The notes beneath the pieces were generated by a model that saw only the letters and a program-made list of their open reading frames with translations, had not been told where the DNA came from and ran no database searches. A stretch of DNA of 64,000 nucleotides, taken from Nitratireductor sp. (GTDB taxonomy: Bacteria > Pseudomonadota > Alphaproteobacteria > Rhizobiales > Rhizobiaceae). The stretch spans positions 10,953-74,952 of the forward strand of contig JACKJU010000015.1 of the NCBI GenBank assembly GCA_020637805.1, read 5' to 3'. Made by a program: the position numbers and the translations under genes. Of this stretch, positions 26,065 to 37,000 are shown one piece after another (within the stretch, counting starts at the first letter, position 1; every line of letters starts with the position of its first letter).

Positions 26065-28128
26065 ATGTCAAAGTCAGCCTCCAAGCCCGGAAAATTCCTG
26101 AGCAAGGTCAACTCCCACCTGATCAAGTGGAAGGGCAAGCTCGACCTGCCCGAGTTTGGAAAGATCGAAGACAGCGACTTCGAACCCGCATTCAAGGCTG
26201 CGATGAAGGCCGGGCTGGCGGAAATCGATGAAATCGCAAACAATCCGAAGAAGCCGACCTTCAAGAACACAATTACCGCGCTAGAGAAATCGGAAGACGC
26301 GCTGAACCGTGTTTCTGCGATCTTCTGGAACCGTGCTGGCGCCCACACCAACGACGCGATCCGCCAGCTTGAACGCACGATTTCGCCGGAATTGTCCCGC
26401 TACGCCTCGAAAATCGCGATGAACCGCAAGCTGTTCGAACGTATCGACACGCTTTGGGAAAAGCGACGGAAGCTGAAACTGACCCGCGAGGAGATGCGCG
26501 TCCTCGAACGCTACTGGAAAGGCTATGTGAAGTCCGGCGCGAAACTAGCTCCCGCCGACCAGAAGAAACTGGCCCGGATCAACGAGGAACTGGCAGGCCT
26601 TGGCACGCAGTTCGGCCAGAATATTCTGGCCGACGAAGCTTCCTGGGTCATGTATGTCGAGGAGAGCGATCTTTCCGGCATCCCGGGATTCCTGAAATCG
26701 GCAATGGCCTCTGTCGCGGCGGATCGCGGCGAGAAGGACAAGTTTGCCGTCACGCTTTCGCGCTCGATCATCGAACCTTTCCTGACCTTCTCCGACAATC
26801 GCGAACTGCGCGAAAAGGCGTTCCGCGCCTGGTCTGCCCGCGGCGAAAACGAGGGTGAAACCGACAATCGCGGCATCGTGACCCGCATTCTCGAACTGCG
26901 CCAGCAAAAGGCCCGCCTGCTCGGCTACGCAAATTTTGCCGAACTGAAGCTCGACAACACGATGGCGAAGACGCCTGGCGCGGTGAACGGGCTTCTGGAG
27001 GAGGTCTGGGAAAAGGCGCTCAAGCTCGCTCACACGGAAGAACAGGAACTTGCCGGCCTTATTGCCGGGGAAGGACGCAATCATCCCGTCGCACCGTGGG
27101 ATTGGCGCTATTATGCGGAGAAGCTACGCCAGAAGAAATTCGACTTCTCCGAAGCCGAACTCAAACCCTACTTCCCGCTCGACAACGTGATTGCCGCCTG
27201 TTTCGACGTCGCCAACCGGCTCTTCGGCATCACGCTGGAGGAGAAGAAGGGCATCGAGACCTACTATCATCCCGATGTCAGGGTTTTCTCGGTGAAGGAC
27301 GCCAGGGGCAAACGTATCGGCACGTTCCTGGGGGATTACTTTGCCCGTTCGTCAAAGCGCTCGGGAGCATGGATGAGTTCCTTCCAGAGCCAGCACAAGC
27401 TGGGCAGGAAAGGTCAGAAGCCTGTCATCTACAACGTCATGAACTTCGCCAAGGGCGATCCGGCGCTACTGTCGCTTGACGATGCCCGCACCCTGTTTCA
27501 CGAGTTCGGTCACGCCCTGCACGGGCTTCTCTCGGATGTGACCTATCCCAACGTTTCGGGCACCTCGGTCTCGCGCGACTTCGTCGAGCTTCCCTCCCAG
27601 CTGTACGAGCACTGGCTGACGGTTCCCGAGATCCTGCAGAAATACGCGGTTCACTACGAGACGGGTGAACCAATACCGGCAGCGCTTCTCGACAAGGTGC
27701 TTTCTGCCGAGACCTTCAATGCCGGTTTCCAGACGATCGAGTTCACCTCGTCGGCGATTGTCGACATGGCCTACCATACCGCAGGCGACGTACCGGATCC
27801 GGCAGCCTTCGAAGCCCAGAAGCTCGGCCAGCTCTCGATGCCTGAATCCATCATCATGCGCCACCGCACACCGCATTTTGCCCATGTCTTCTCCGGCGAT
27901 GGCTACTCCGCCGGCTACTATTCCTACATGTGGTCGGAGGTGCTCGATGCAGATGCCTTCCGCGCCTTCGAGGAAACCGGCAATCCGTTCGACCCGAAGA
28001 CGGCGAAAAAGCTCAAGAAGCACATCTATTCGGCAGGCGGTTCCGTTGACCCGGAAAAGACCTACAAGGCCTTCCGTGGCAAGATGCCGACCCCCGAAGC
28101 CATGCTTGAGGGTCGCGGCCTGGTCTGA
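26065..28128 (+). CDS. M3 family oligopeptidase / peptidyl-dipeptidase
   Basis: A 687-residue zinc metallopeptidase (thimet oligopeptidase family; Dcp/PrlC-like). The zinc motif is in TLFHEFGHALHGLL, with the third ligand Glu in the following helix (SAETFNAGFQTIEF). The C-terminal HVFSGDGYSAGYYSYMWSEVLDADAF is the family's substrate-binding loop. It is cytosolic, with no signal peptide, and degrades short peptides. The start MSKSASKPG at 26065 is chosen; the frame is open to 25852 but runs into the divergent promoter region. Confidence 0.94.
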   Translation: MSKSASKPGKFLSKVNSHLIKWKGKLDLPEFGKIEDSDFEPAFKAAMKAGLAEIDEIANNPKKPTFKNTITALEKSEDALNRVSAIFWNRAGAHTNDAIRQLERTISPELSRYASKIAMNRKLFERIDTLWEKRRKLKLTREEMRVLERYWKGYVKSGAKLAPADQKKLARINEELAGLGTQFGQNILADEASWVMYVEESDLSGIPGFLKSAMASVAADRGEKDKFAVTLSRSIIEPFLTFSDNRELREKAFRAWSARGENEGETDNRGIVTRILELRQQKARLLGYANFAELKLDNTMAKTPGAVNGLLEEVWEKALKLAHTEEQELAGLIAGEGRNHPVAPWDWRYYAEKLRQKKFDFSEAELKPYFPLDNVIAACFDVANRLFGITLEEKKGIETYYHPDVRVFSVKDARGKRIGTFLGDYFARSSKRSGAWMSSFQSQHKLGRKGQKPVIYNVMNFAKGDPALLSLDDARTLFHEFGHALHGLLSDVTYPNVSGTSVSRDFVELPSQLYEHWLTVPEILQKYAVHYETGEPIPAALLDKVLSAETFNAGFQTIEFTSSAIVDMAYHTAGDVPDPAAFEAQKLGQLSMPESIIMRHRTPHFAHVFSGDGYSAGYYSYMWSEVLDADAFRAFEETGNPFDPKTAKKLKKHIYSAGGSVDPEKTYKAFRGKMPTPEAMLEGRGLV

Positions 28129-28169
28129 CCGTCAGGTGCCTGACCTGAACCGGCGGTAAAACTCCGCCT

Positions 28170-29000
28170 CTAGTCCGGATCGGCGCTCATGCGCGCCGCC
28201 TCGCGCTCGGCTGCGCGCCGCAGTTTCTCCTCGGCCTGGCGGGCCTTCAGCTGTTTTTCCTCTTCGCGCGCCTGCGTGAAGGCGGAGGAAACAAGGCCAA
28301 TCGGCAATGCCACGATGCCAAGGCCGATCATGAGAATGATGAAGGTGAACATCTTGCCGCCCACCGTGACCGGATAGATGTCGCCATAACCAACCGTTGT
28401 CAGCGTCGTGACAGCGAACCAGAACGAGTGCGGGATCGACGGAAAGGCCTCCGGCTGTGCCCGGTGCTCGAATGTGTAGATGCCGACCGCGGTGATGAAC
28501 ATCATCATGACCGCCAGAAGAAAGAAGACAAGCATCTCGCGCCAGACAAGCTGGAAGGCACGGTCGATAACCTCCATGTTGGCAACGAAGCGCAGTAGCT
28601 TTGCAAGCCGCAACACCCTGAGCGTGAAGAGCGTTTCACCCGCCGTCATGCCGAATGCCAGCCCTATCCAGAACGGCGCAATCACCATCAGGTCGATGAA
28701 GCCCCAGAAGGAGAAGACGTATTTCCACTTTTCGGGCGCGGTCCACAATCTGAGCCCGTATTCGACGGTGAAGACGACCACGATGAACCAGTCGAACAAT
28801 ACCAGCCTGCCCGACCATTCGGTGCGCGGGAAACCCGGCAATGTCTCGACCGACATCACCACGATGGAAATCATGATGAGCGCGATCATGGCGAAATCGA
28901 AAAGATGGCCGTAATGGGGGTCCCGTCCCCACACGAAGTCCCCGACTCGCTGTCGGGACAGCAGGACCCGAGAAGGCTTCACACCCGGTGATTGCTCCAT
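28170..29000 (-). CDS. Voltage-gated-type potassium channel (ion transporter)
   Basis: A 276-residue six-helix channel subunit. The S4 voltage-sensor-like segment is TLRVLRLAKLLRFV, the pore helix and filter are FAVTTLTTVGYGDIYPV, and S6 follows with IILMIGLGIVALPIGLV. A charged coiled-coil tail runs from REEEKQLKARQ to the end. The TVGYGD filter indicates K+ selectivity. It is divergent from typA. The family is certain; the physiological role is not evident. Confidence 0.93.
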   Translation of the reverse strand: MEQSPGVKPSRVLLSRQRVGDFVWGRDPHYGHLFDFAMIALIMISIVVMSVETLPGFPRTEWSGRLVLFDWFIVVVFTVEYGLRLWTAPEKWKYVFSFWGFIDLMVIAPFWIGLAFGMTAGETLFTLRVLRLAKLLRFVANMEVIDRAFQLVWREMLVFFLLAVMMMFITAVGIYTFEHRAQPEAFPSIPHSFWFAVTTLTTVGYGDIYPVTVGGKMFTFIILMIGLGIVALPIGLVSSAFTQAREEEKQLKARQAEEKLRRAAEREAARMSADPD

Positions 29001-29244
29001 TCATGTCTCCGCGTTGGCCGGAAGTGATCAAGGCGACGAAATTACGGACTTTGTACGGCTGGTTGCAAGCCTTTCGACGCGTGTGCCCTTCGCCCTTCTG
29101 CGGCTGCCAAGACGGCCCGGACGGGTTTTGCTTCTCTTTTGCACCAAAACCATGTATGAGGCCCGCAAACGACGCCATCCCAGCGCGAGGCCATTGCTGC
29201 TTCCTGCCGGGCCGCGCAAAGAATCCCGACAGCGAGACACAGAT

Positions 29245-31065
29245 ATGAAATTGCGCAACATCGCGATCATCGCGCATGTCGACCATGGCAAGACGACCCT
29301 GGTGGACGAACTCCTCAAACAATCCTCGACCTTCCGCGACAACCAGCGCACGGAAGAGCGGATGATGGATTCCAACGACCTGGAAAGGGAGCGCGGCATC
29401 ACCATTCTTGCCAAGGCGACCTCTGTCGTCTGGAAGGACACCCGCATCAACATCGTCGATACGCCAGGCCACGCCGACTTCGGCGGCGAGGTCGAGCGTA
29501 TCCTCAACATGGTTGACGGCGCCGTGCTACTCGTCGATGCCGCCGAAGGTCCCATGCCGCAGACCAAGTTCGTGGTTTCCAAGGCGCTTAAGGTCGGCCT
29601 CAAGCCGATCGTCGCGGTCAACAAGATCGACCGTTCCGATGCCCGCGCTGATGAGGTGGTCAACGAGGTGTTCGACCTCTTCGCCAATCTGGGAGCAACC
29701 GACGAGCAGCTCGATTTTCCGATCCTCTACGGTTCTGGCCGCGACGGCTGGATGAACTACGAACCGGAAGGCCCGAAGGAAGAGAAGCTCGGACCGCTGT
29801 TCGATCTCATTCTCAAGCACGTGCCGGAACCGCAGGTGGCCGAAGGTCCGTTCCGCATGATCGGCACCATTTTGGAAGCAAACAACTTCCTTGGCCGCAT
29901 CATCACCGGGCGCATCCACTCCGGTTCGATCAAGCCGAACCAGAGCGTCAAGGTCATGAACCAGCAGGGCGAACTGCTCGAGAACGGCCGCATTTCCAAG
30001 ATACTGGCCTTCCGCGGCATGGAACGAGTGGCGCTTGAAGAGGCCCATGCCGGTGACATCGTCGCCATCGCAGGTCTCTCCAAGGGCACGGTTGCCGATA
30101 CCTTCTGCGACCCCTCGGTCTCGGCGCCGCTGGAAGCGCAGCCAATCGACCCGCCGACCGTGACCATGTCCTTCCTCGTCAATGATTCCCCGCTTGCCGG
30201 CACCGAGGGCGACAAGGTGACGAGCCGCGTCATCCGCGACCGCCTGATGAAGGAGGCCGAGGGCAATGTCGCGCTGAAGATCGAGGAAGCAGCCGACAAG
30301 GATTCCTTCTACGTCTCGGGCCGCGGCGAATTGCAGCTTGCCGTTCTCATCGAAACCATGCGCCGCGAGGGCTTCGAGCTTGCCGTTTCGCGTCCGCGCG
30401 TGGTGATGAAGGAAGAGGATGGCCAGCGCCTGGAACCCGTCGAGGAAGTCGTCATCGACGTCGACGAGGAATATTCCGGCACCGTTGTTCAGAAGATGAC
30501 CGAGCGCAAGGGCACGATGATCGAGCTCAAGCCCTCTGGCGGCAACCGCGTCCGCCTCGTCTTCCACGCCCCGACACGAGGCCTCATCGGCTACCAGTCG
30601 GAACTCCTGACCGATACGCGCGGCACGGCAATCATGAACCGCCTGTTCCACGACTACGAACCCTACAAGGGGCCGATCGGCGGGCGCGTACAGGGCGTGC
30701 TGATCTCCCACGATCAGGGTGAATCGGTCAGCTACGCAATCTTCAACCTCGAGGATCGCGGACCGTTCATCATCGATGCGGGCGAGAAGGTCTATGCCGG
30801 GATGATCGTCGGCATCCATTCGCGCGACAACGACCTTGAGGTCAACGTGCTCAAGGGCAAGAAGCTTACCAACATGCGCGCCTCCGGCAAGGATGAAGCC
30901 GTCAAGCTGACGCCGCCGATCCGCATGACGCTGGAACGCGCACTCTCCTGGATTCAGGACGACGAACTGGTGGAAGTGACGCCGAAATCGATCCGCCTGC
31001 GCAAGCTCTACCTCGATCCGCACGAGCGCAAGCGCTTCGAACGGTCGCGTGACAACGCTGCGTGA
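29245..31065 (+). CDS. typA: Ribosome-associated GTPase TypA/BipA
   Basis: A 606-residue translational GTPase of the EF-G family. G motifs are AHVDHGKTT, RGITI, DTPGHADF and NKIDR. The C-terminal region has the BipA hallmark GRVQGVLISHDQGESVSYAIF and RMTLERALSWIQDDELVEVTP. It acts in 50S assembly and stress adaptation. The ATG at 29245 (MKLRNIAII) is chosen; upstream in-frame codons overlap the promoter region. A terminator follows at 31103. Confidence 0.97.
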   Translation: MKLRNIAIIAHVDHGKTTLVDELLKQSSTFRDNQRTEERMMDSNDLERERGITILAKATSVVWKDTRINIVDTPGHADFGGEVERILNMVDGAVLLVDAAEGPMPQTKFVVSKALKVGLKPIVAVNKIDRSDARADEVVNEVFDLFANLGATDEQLDFPILYGSGRDGWMNYEPEGPKEEKLGPLFDLILKHVPEPQVAEGPFRMIGTILEANNFLGRIITGRIHSGSIKPNQSVKVMNQQGELLENGRISKILAFRGMERVALEEAHAGDIVAIAGLSKGTVADTFCDPSVSAPLEAQPIDPPTVTMSFLVNDSPLAGTEGDKVTSRVIRDRLMKEAEGNVALKIEEAADKDSFYVSGRGELQLAVLIETMRREGFELAVSRPRVVMKEEDGQRLEPVEEVVIDVDEEYSGTVVQKMTERKGTMIELKPSGGNRVRLVFHAPTRGLIGYQSELLTDTRGTAIMNRLFHDYEPYKGPIGGRVQGVLISHDQGESVSYAIFNLEDRGPFIIDAGEKVYAGMIVGIHSRDNDLEVNVLKGKKLTNMRASGKDEAVKLTPPIRMTLERALSWIQDDELVEVTPKSIRLRKLYLDPHERKRFERSRDNAA

Positions 31066-31102
31066 AACTTTCCGGGCTAGCCCGAAAGACACAATCTGAT
31101 TC

Positions 31103-31134
31103 GGGTGGCGGGAGCGATTCCGCCGCCCTTTTTG
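31103..31134 (+). terminator. Rho-independent terminator after typA
   Basis: GGGTGGCGG-GAGCGATT-CCGCCGCCC followed by TTTTTG, 38 bases after the typA stop. The stem has one G-T wobble. Confidence 0.88.
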
Positions 31135-31328
31135 TTGGCTTTGTGCGTGCCGGTCACGGGCTGGATCGTGCGGAAATCGGCCCTTTCCGGGAAACTGTTT
31201 CATTGTGAATCACTTTCGGGGACGCTCCACCCTACGGCCAGTTTCCAGAATGCCGATATTGTTGATGAACGCGTTTTTGCTGCCCCCACTCTTTTGGTTA
31301 AGCAAAAGTTAACGTATGATCCGTTCCC

Positions 31329-31838
31329 ATGACGACGATCACCATCAACACCAGAAGAGCGAAGCGGCAGGACGCCGAGGCCATTGCCGAGGTGCACGAC
31401 AAGTCGTGGATGAACGCCTATTCGGGCATGCTTCCGCACCGTGCGCTCAACCGCATGGTCCAGCGCCGGGGCGCTGCCTGGTGGGCGCAGGCCATCGACC
31501 GCGCCACGGTGATTCATGTTCTCGAGATCGGCGGCACGATTGCCGGCTATGCCACGATTGGCCGGAACCGGGTCAAGACGCTGCCCTTCGATGGCGAAGT
31601 CTACGAGCTTTACCTTTTGCCCGAATATCAGGGTGTCGGACTGGGTTCGCACCTGTTTCTCGACGCTCTGGGTGAACTCAAACGCCGTGGCCTGAAGGGT
31701 GCGGTCGTCTGGGTACTGGCCGACAATCACCCGGCCATCCGCTTCTACCGCAATGCCGGGGGTCGCGAGATTGCCGAAGGCAAGGAAACCTTCGACGGCG
31801 TCGATCTGATGAAGATTGCCTTCGCCTGGGAGTGGTAG
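31329..31838 (+). CDS. GNAT family N-acetyltransferase
   Basis: A 169-residue GNAT protein. The acetyl-CoA pyrophosphate loop is QGVGLGSHLF, preceded by the beta-4 strand VYELYLLPEYQ. The C-terminal VLADNHPAIRFYRNAGGRE is the conserved motif B region. The substrate is unknown. It is a single gene upstream of the DUF4405 gene, with 130 bases between them. Confidence 0.88.
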   Translation: MTTITINTRRAKRQDAEAIAEVHDKSWMNAYSGMLPHRALNRMVQRRGAAWWAQAIDRATVIHVLEIGGTIAGYATIGRNRVKTLPFDGEVYELYLLPEYQGVGLGSHLFLDALGELKRRGLKGAVVWVLADNHPAIRFYRNAGGREIAEGKETFDGVDLMKIAFAWEW

Positions 31839-31925
31839 AACCGGCAAGATCCGGTTTGCTGCGGCAGGTTGTCACCTCATCAAAACATGAACAAGTTTTA
31901 ACGGGACCAGCCCCGATGCCCAGCT

Positions 31926-31949
31926 TACGAATGCATAGCTGCGTTCGTA
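31926..31949. promoter_or_regulatory. Dyad upstream of the DUF4405 gene, candidate operator
   Basis: TACGAATGCA-TAGC-TGCGTTCGTA has 10-base arms with a single mismatch. It ends 19 bases before the start codon at 31969, which suggests a regulator site rather than a terminator, because no T tract follows. No regulator gene adjoins. Confidence 0.35.
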
Positions 31950-31968
31950 TATCCAAAGGACATTTGTC

Positions 31969-32481
31969 ATGGGCAAGTTATTCTATCGCTGGGCCACACC
32001 TTTCACGACCGGCCTTTTTATCGTTTCGCTGATTTCCGGAATCGCGCTCTTCTTCCACTGGGGCAGCCAGTATTTCCACGGCATGCACGAATGGCTGTCG
32101 ATGGTGCTCATCCTGCCCTTCCTCTTTCACATCTGGCGCAACTGGCGCCCGCTGACGACCTATTTCAGGCATCCAGCCATGTATTCCGCTCTGGCGGTTT
32201 CACTGGTCGCTTCACTGGCATTCGCCTGGCCACAACTGACGGGTAATCTGAGTGGCGCAGGCGGCCCGCCGCCCCAGCGCGTGATGTTTCAGTTGATCGA
32301 GAACGGAACACTGGCGCAGATCGCACCTCTTGCAGGCCATACGCCGCAGAGCCTGTCGGCAGCCCTCGAGGAAAAGGGCATCAAGGTAGCGAACGCCGAC
32401 GCTAAATTGACGGCAATTGCCAGCGAAAACGGCAAGAACAGCTTCGATCTGGTTTCGGTAATCGGCCAGGTCAAGAAGTAG
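31969..32481 (+). CDS. DUF4405 family membrane protein, cytochrome b-like
   Basis: A 170-residue protein with three hydrophobic spans (about residues 11-30, 41-56 and 70-89) and a periplasmic C-terminal domain. Histidines at 30, 37, 40 and 54 (FFHWGSQ, MHEW, LFHIWRNW) sit at helix ends as in small di-heme cytochromes b. The family has no defined function. An AAAGGA site precedes the ATG. A hairpin terminator lies 20 bases after the stop. Confidence 0.8.
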   Translation: MGKLFYRWATPFTTGLFIVSLISGIALFFHWGSQYFHGMHEWLSMVLILPFLFHIWRNWRPLTTYFRHPAMYSALAVSLVASLAFAWPQLTGNLSGAGGPPPQRVMFQLIENGTLAQIAPLAGHTPQSLSAALEEKGIKVANADAKLTAIASENGKNSFDLVSVIGQVKK

Positions 32482-32500
32482 GCCTTCTGATCAAGTGCAG

Positions 32501-32524
32501 GGGCTGGCAATGCCAGCCCTTGTT
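32501..32524. terminator. Terminator between the DUF4405 gene and ureG
   Basis: GGGCTGGCA-A-TGCCAGCCC followed by TTGTTTGT on the plus strand. On the minus strand it lies just past the ureG stop and may serve both genes. Confidence 0.78.
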
Positions 32525-32526
32525 TG

Positions 32527-33171
32527 TCAGATGCCGGAAGATGCCTGGCTGGCTGGTTCCTGCAATCCGCCTGTTTCGCACAGGAAGCGAACCACCTCAT
32601 CCACGCCCTCGCCATGCATCATGTCCGTGAACAGGAACGGATAGTCGCCCCGCGACCTGCCCGCATCCTCGCGCATGCGCTCCAGATCAACACCCACATG
32701 GGGTGCGAGGTCCTTCTTGTTGATCAGGAGAAGGTCCGACCGGGTGATCGCAGGCCCGCCCTTGCGCGGAATGTCCCCGCCCTGGCAGACCGAAATCACA
32801 TACAATGTAATATCGGCCAGGTCCGGCGAGAAGGTAGCTGCGAGATTGTCCCCGCCAGACTCGATGAAGATGACGTCGAGATCCGGGTGACGCGCGTTGA
32901 GTTCATCGATGGCGCGCAGGTTGATCGACGCATCTTCGCGGATCGCCGTATGCGGGCAGCCGCCTGTCTCGACCCCGATGACCCGGTCTGCCGGCAGCGC
33001 CTGCATGCGCATCAGCGCCTCTGCGTCCTCGCGGGTATAGATGTCGTTGGTAATGACGCCGACCGACCACGTGCCGGACATTGCCTTGCACAATTTCTCG
33101 GTAAGCGACGTCTTGCCGGAACCGACGGGGCCACCAATTCCGACGCGAAGCGGGCCGTTGGATGAGGTCAT
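32527..33171 (-). CDS. ureG: Urease accessory GTPase UreG
   Basis: A 214-residue SIMIBI GTPase that powers nickel delivery to urease. Visible are the P-loop GGPVGSGKT, the Ni-binding CPHT (within VETGGCPHTAIRED), FIESGGDNLAATFSP and NKKDLAP. The ATG at 33171 overlaps the stop of the upstream DUF3995 gene (ATGA) and has a GGAG site. An earlier start at 33186 is less likely. It is the last gene of the urease operon. Confidence 0.97.
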   Translation of the reverse strand: MTSSNGPLRVGIGGPVGSGKTSLTEKLCKAMSGTWSVGVITNDIYTREDAEALMRMQALPADRVIGVETGGCPHTAIREDASINLRAIDELNARHPDLDVIFIESGGDNLAATFSPDLADITLYVISVCQGGDIPRKGGPAITRSDLLLINKKDLAPHVGVDLERMREDAGRSRGDYPFLFTDMMHGEGVDEVVRFLCETGGLQEPASQASSGI

Positions 33172-33605
33172 TGGAAAAAGCTCCATGAAAGAACGCCAAT
33201 GGATATACCGAGCACCAGGCAGGCCGGCGAATAATACTTGCGGTCAAGCCGCCTGAAGGGCTGTTCGGGCGTCGTGCGTGCCCAATACGGGGTAAACCCC
33301 AGAACGCCGCGGCCAAACAGAACACCTGCTGCACCAAGGCCAGCGGTGAACACTATGAACCTTGGAACGGGCAATACCAAAATCTCCGCCAGGACAAGGC
33401 AAAGCAGCGCTATTGCACCTGTAGCGAGCGCGACGAACAGGCCGGCAGACCGCGCCGGCATCGCCTTGATGCCCTTGAACCCGGCAATGGTGCGTGCCAG
33501 AGCCGTTTCATCGCGGACGGGCCACCATATTCCGAATGCCCAGATCAGGTGCAGCAGGCTGATCGCAGCCATGCACAGCGCGACGATTATGCCAAGCACG
33601 GTCAT
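33168..33605 (-). CDS. DUF3995 family membrane protein inside the urease operon
   Basis: A 145-residue protein with four hydrophobic spans (residues 3-27, 50-74, 80-100 and 124-143). The segment LLHLIWAFGIWWPVRDE followed by GFTPYWARTTPEQPFRRLDRKYYSPACL matches DUF3995. It is tightly packed between ureF and ureG, overlapping both by four bases (ATGA at each end), so it is certainly co-translated. Whether it serves urease, for example in urea or nickel passage, is not shown by sequence. Confidence 0.8.
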   Translation of the reverse strand: MTVLGIIVALCMAAISLLHLIWAFGIWWPVRDETALARTIAGFKGIKAMPARSAGLFVALATGAIALLCLVLAEILVLPVPRFIVFTAGLGAAGVLFGRGVLGFTPYWARTTPEQPFRRLDRKYYSPACLVLGISIGVLSWSFFQ

Positions 33606-34255
33606 GACAGGAACAGCCTCGGCTCGAGCGTTTCGTGGTTCATGGTGGCAATCGCCGCATTGAAGGTGCAGCTTCCCAGGTCATCGATATCCGAGTGCGC
33701 GCAATAACTCGCGGTTTCGCAAATCAGGGATTCGAGCCCGGCAAGGGTTTTGGCGGCACCGCTCTGACCAGTCACCGAAAGCCGGATTGCGGCCTGAAGC
33801 TGGTTGACCGCAAAAGCGTTCAGGAAAGCCTGCAGGCATTCTTCAAGGCCGATACCCGACCGCGACGCGGCAGCGCCGATGGCGACCGGCAGTGCCAGCC
33901 TTTGCGGCAGGTCTTGCATGTGAGGCCAATGTACGGCCGCCTCGATAAACGACCTGCCCTGGTTCATGGTCTCCCGATGACGGGATGCGCTTTCGGCCAG
34001 CGCCTCGGCAAGCCCTGAAAGCTCGAGGAGTATCGTCGAATCTCCCCCCGAGCGGTGAGCGGACGCCAGCACAATTGCGTCGTTGCGGATCGAGCCGTGC
34101 CGGTACTGTGCTTCCAGCCATTCGCCAAGGTCAGCCCCGTTGCGGACCAGGCCGTACTGCACCGCCTGTTCCAGCCCTGCCGAGTATGCGAATCCACCTG
34201 TTGGAAAGACGGGCGACAGCCAGGACATCAGCCGGATCAGCGAGCCGTCAGTCAT
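33602..34255 (-). CDS. ureF: Urease accessory protein UreF
   Basis: A 217-residue all-helical accessory protein of the UreDFG activation complex. Family signatures are LMSWLSPVFPTGGFAYSAGLE at the N-terminus and AIRLSVTGQSGA further on. The ATG at 34255 (MTDGSLIRLM) overlaps the ureE stop by eight bases. The last codons overlap the next gene (ATGA). Confidence 0.95.
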   Translation of the reverse strand: MTDGSLIRLMSWLSPVFPTGGFAYSAGLEQAVQYGLVRNGADLGEWLEAQYRHGSIRNDAIVLASAHRSGGDSTILLELSGLAEALAESASRHRETMNQGRSFIEAAVHWPHMQDLPQRLALPVAIGAAASRSGIGLEECLQAFLNAFAVNQLQAAIRLSVTGQSGAAKTLAGLESLICETASYCAHSDIDDLGSCTFNAAIATMNHETLEPRLFLS

Positions 34256-34766
34256 GGCGATGCGCCGGACCTGCTTCATGGTGCAGATGGTCATGGTCAT
34301 GGGCATCGCCATGATGATGTGCGGCGTGGGAGCCGCCATACGCCCCTCCTTCGGGGTCGAATACCGCTTCCACCTCGGTTACCTGCGCGCCCAGCCCTTC
34401 CAGCATCTCGCGGATCACGTGATCGCGGCGGATCAGCAGCCGGTCCGGCTCGATCTGTGCCGCCAGGTGACGATTGCCGATCTGCCAGGCCAGCGCGAGG
34501 AGGTGGCGACCATCCCGGCCGCGCACTTCATGAAGGCTCTCGGCCTTCGCACGCACCTCGATTACGGTGCCATCGGAAAGGAGCAATCCGTCGCCGTTAC
34601 GCAAGAGGCGGGCTTCGGGAAGATCGAGCAGAAAGGATATCACCGACCCGCTCGCTGTCCGGTCTGAGGTCATCATCATCCGCCGGCGATGCCGCGCGGT
34701 TTCGTCAAGCGTGATGCTGGCAGCGGGTTCCGTGAAATCGCGTATGACGGAGGAACAGGTAAGCAT
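34248..34766 (-). CDS. ureE: Urease accessory protein UreE (nickel chaperone)
   Basis: A 172-residue metallochaperone. The N-terminal domain has LDETARHRRRMMMTSD and LPEARLLRNGDGLLLSDG; the Ni-binding domain has QIGNRHLAAQI. The tail is His-rich (HAAHHHGDAHDHDHLHHEAG), adding Ni storage sites. It overlaps ureF. A gap of only eight bases separates it from the monooxygenase-like gene upstream. Confidence 0.94.
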   Translation of the reverse strand: MLTCSSVIRDFTEPAASITLDETARHRRRMMMTSDRTASGSVISFLLDLPEARLLRNGDGLLLSDGTVIEVRAKAESLHEVRGRDGRHLLALAWQIGNRHLAAQIEPDRLLIRRDHVIREMLEGLGAQVTEVEAVFDPEGGAYGGSHAAHHHGDAHDHDHLHHEAGPAHRHD

Positions 34767-34774
34767 CGCCTATG

Positions 34775-35071
34775 TTACCGGACCTCGATCATGCCGTCTT
34801 CGATGATCTCGATCCGGCGCTCCAAGATGAACGGCGCTCCATTGTCCCGCCATTCCACCAGATGCGGCATTCCGAAATGCGCATCAAGTGCCGGACGGTC
34901 TTTCCAGCGTTCCACGAAAACCAGCGTATCGGGTTCGGAAAGGGACTGGTGGAGATCGTAGGAAATGCAACCCGGTTCGAGACGCGTGGCCGCGATACAG
35001 GGCATGGCATGCGCCCTGATATCTTCCAGCGAACCGGGTTTGATCTTCAAGGTGGCAATCAGGTGGATCAT
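34775..35071 (-). CDS. Antibiotic biosynthesis monooxygenase (ABM) domain protein in the urease operon
   Basis: A 98-residue dimeric alpha-beta-barrel protein. MIHLIATLKIKPGSLEDIRA, then EPGCISYDLHQSLSEPDTLVFVERWKDRPALDAH, is the YgiN/ABM pattern of cofactor-free quinol or small-aromatic oxygenases. It lies between ureC and ureE on the same strand. A repeat element separates it from ureC. A role in urea use is not evident. Confidence 0.87.
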   Translation of the reverse strand: MIHLIATLKIKPGSLEDIRAHAMPCIAATRLEPGCISYDLHQSLSEPDTLVFVERWKDRPALDAHFGMPHLVEWRDNGAPFILERRIEIIEDGMIEVR

Positions 35072-35107
35072 CGAGATTTCCGTTCCAAAGTTGAATCGCG
35101 CAGGACC

Positions 35108-35263
35108 CTAGATCGTTTCACCTTCAGGTGGAAACGATTGCTTTCGGCAAAAACAAAATTCCTTCATGCATTGCGATTTCTCCAATTCCGTCAAAACCTG
35201 AATGCGCAGTCAGGTCCAGTCGTTTGCCAAGGTCCATCCGTGCAGAGCTGAAGGTGAACCGAC

Positions 35264-35267
<4 letters not shown>
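35108..35267 (+). repeat. Dispersed mosaic intergenic repeat, copy 2 (with terminal inverted repeats)
   Basis: This copy appears complete. It begins CTAGATCGTTTCACCTTC and ends GAAGGTGAACCGACCTAG, an 18-base terminal inverted repeat with 15 matches. The left part matches copies 1 and 3; the right part (from about 35191) matches copy 4 at 52605-52680. The terminal CTAG provides the TAG stop codon of ureC (35264-35266). Confidence 0.85.
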
Positions 35268-36976
<1,709 letters not shown>

Positions 36977-37000
36977 GGCTGTATCTCTTTCGTCTTCGGA

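Noticed and set aside
29527..31203. 558-codon open frame on the minus strand opposite typA
   Set aside because: typA is unmistakable. The antisense product has no recognisable motif and only reflects codon bias.
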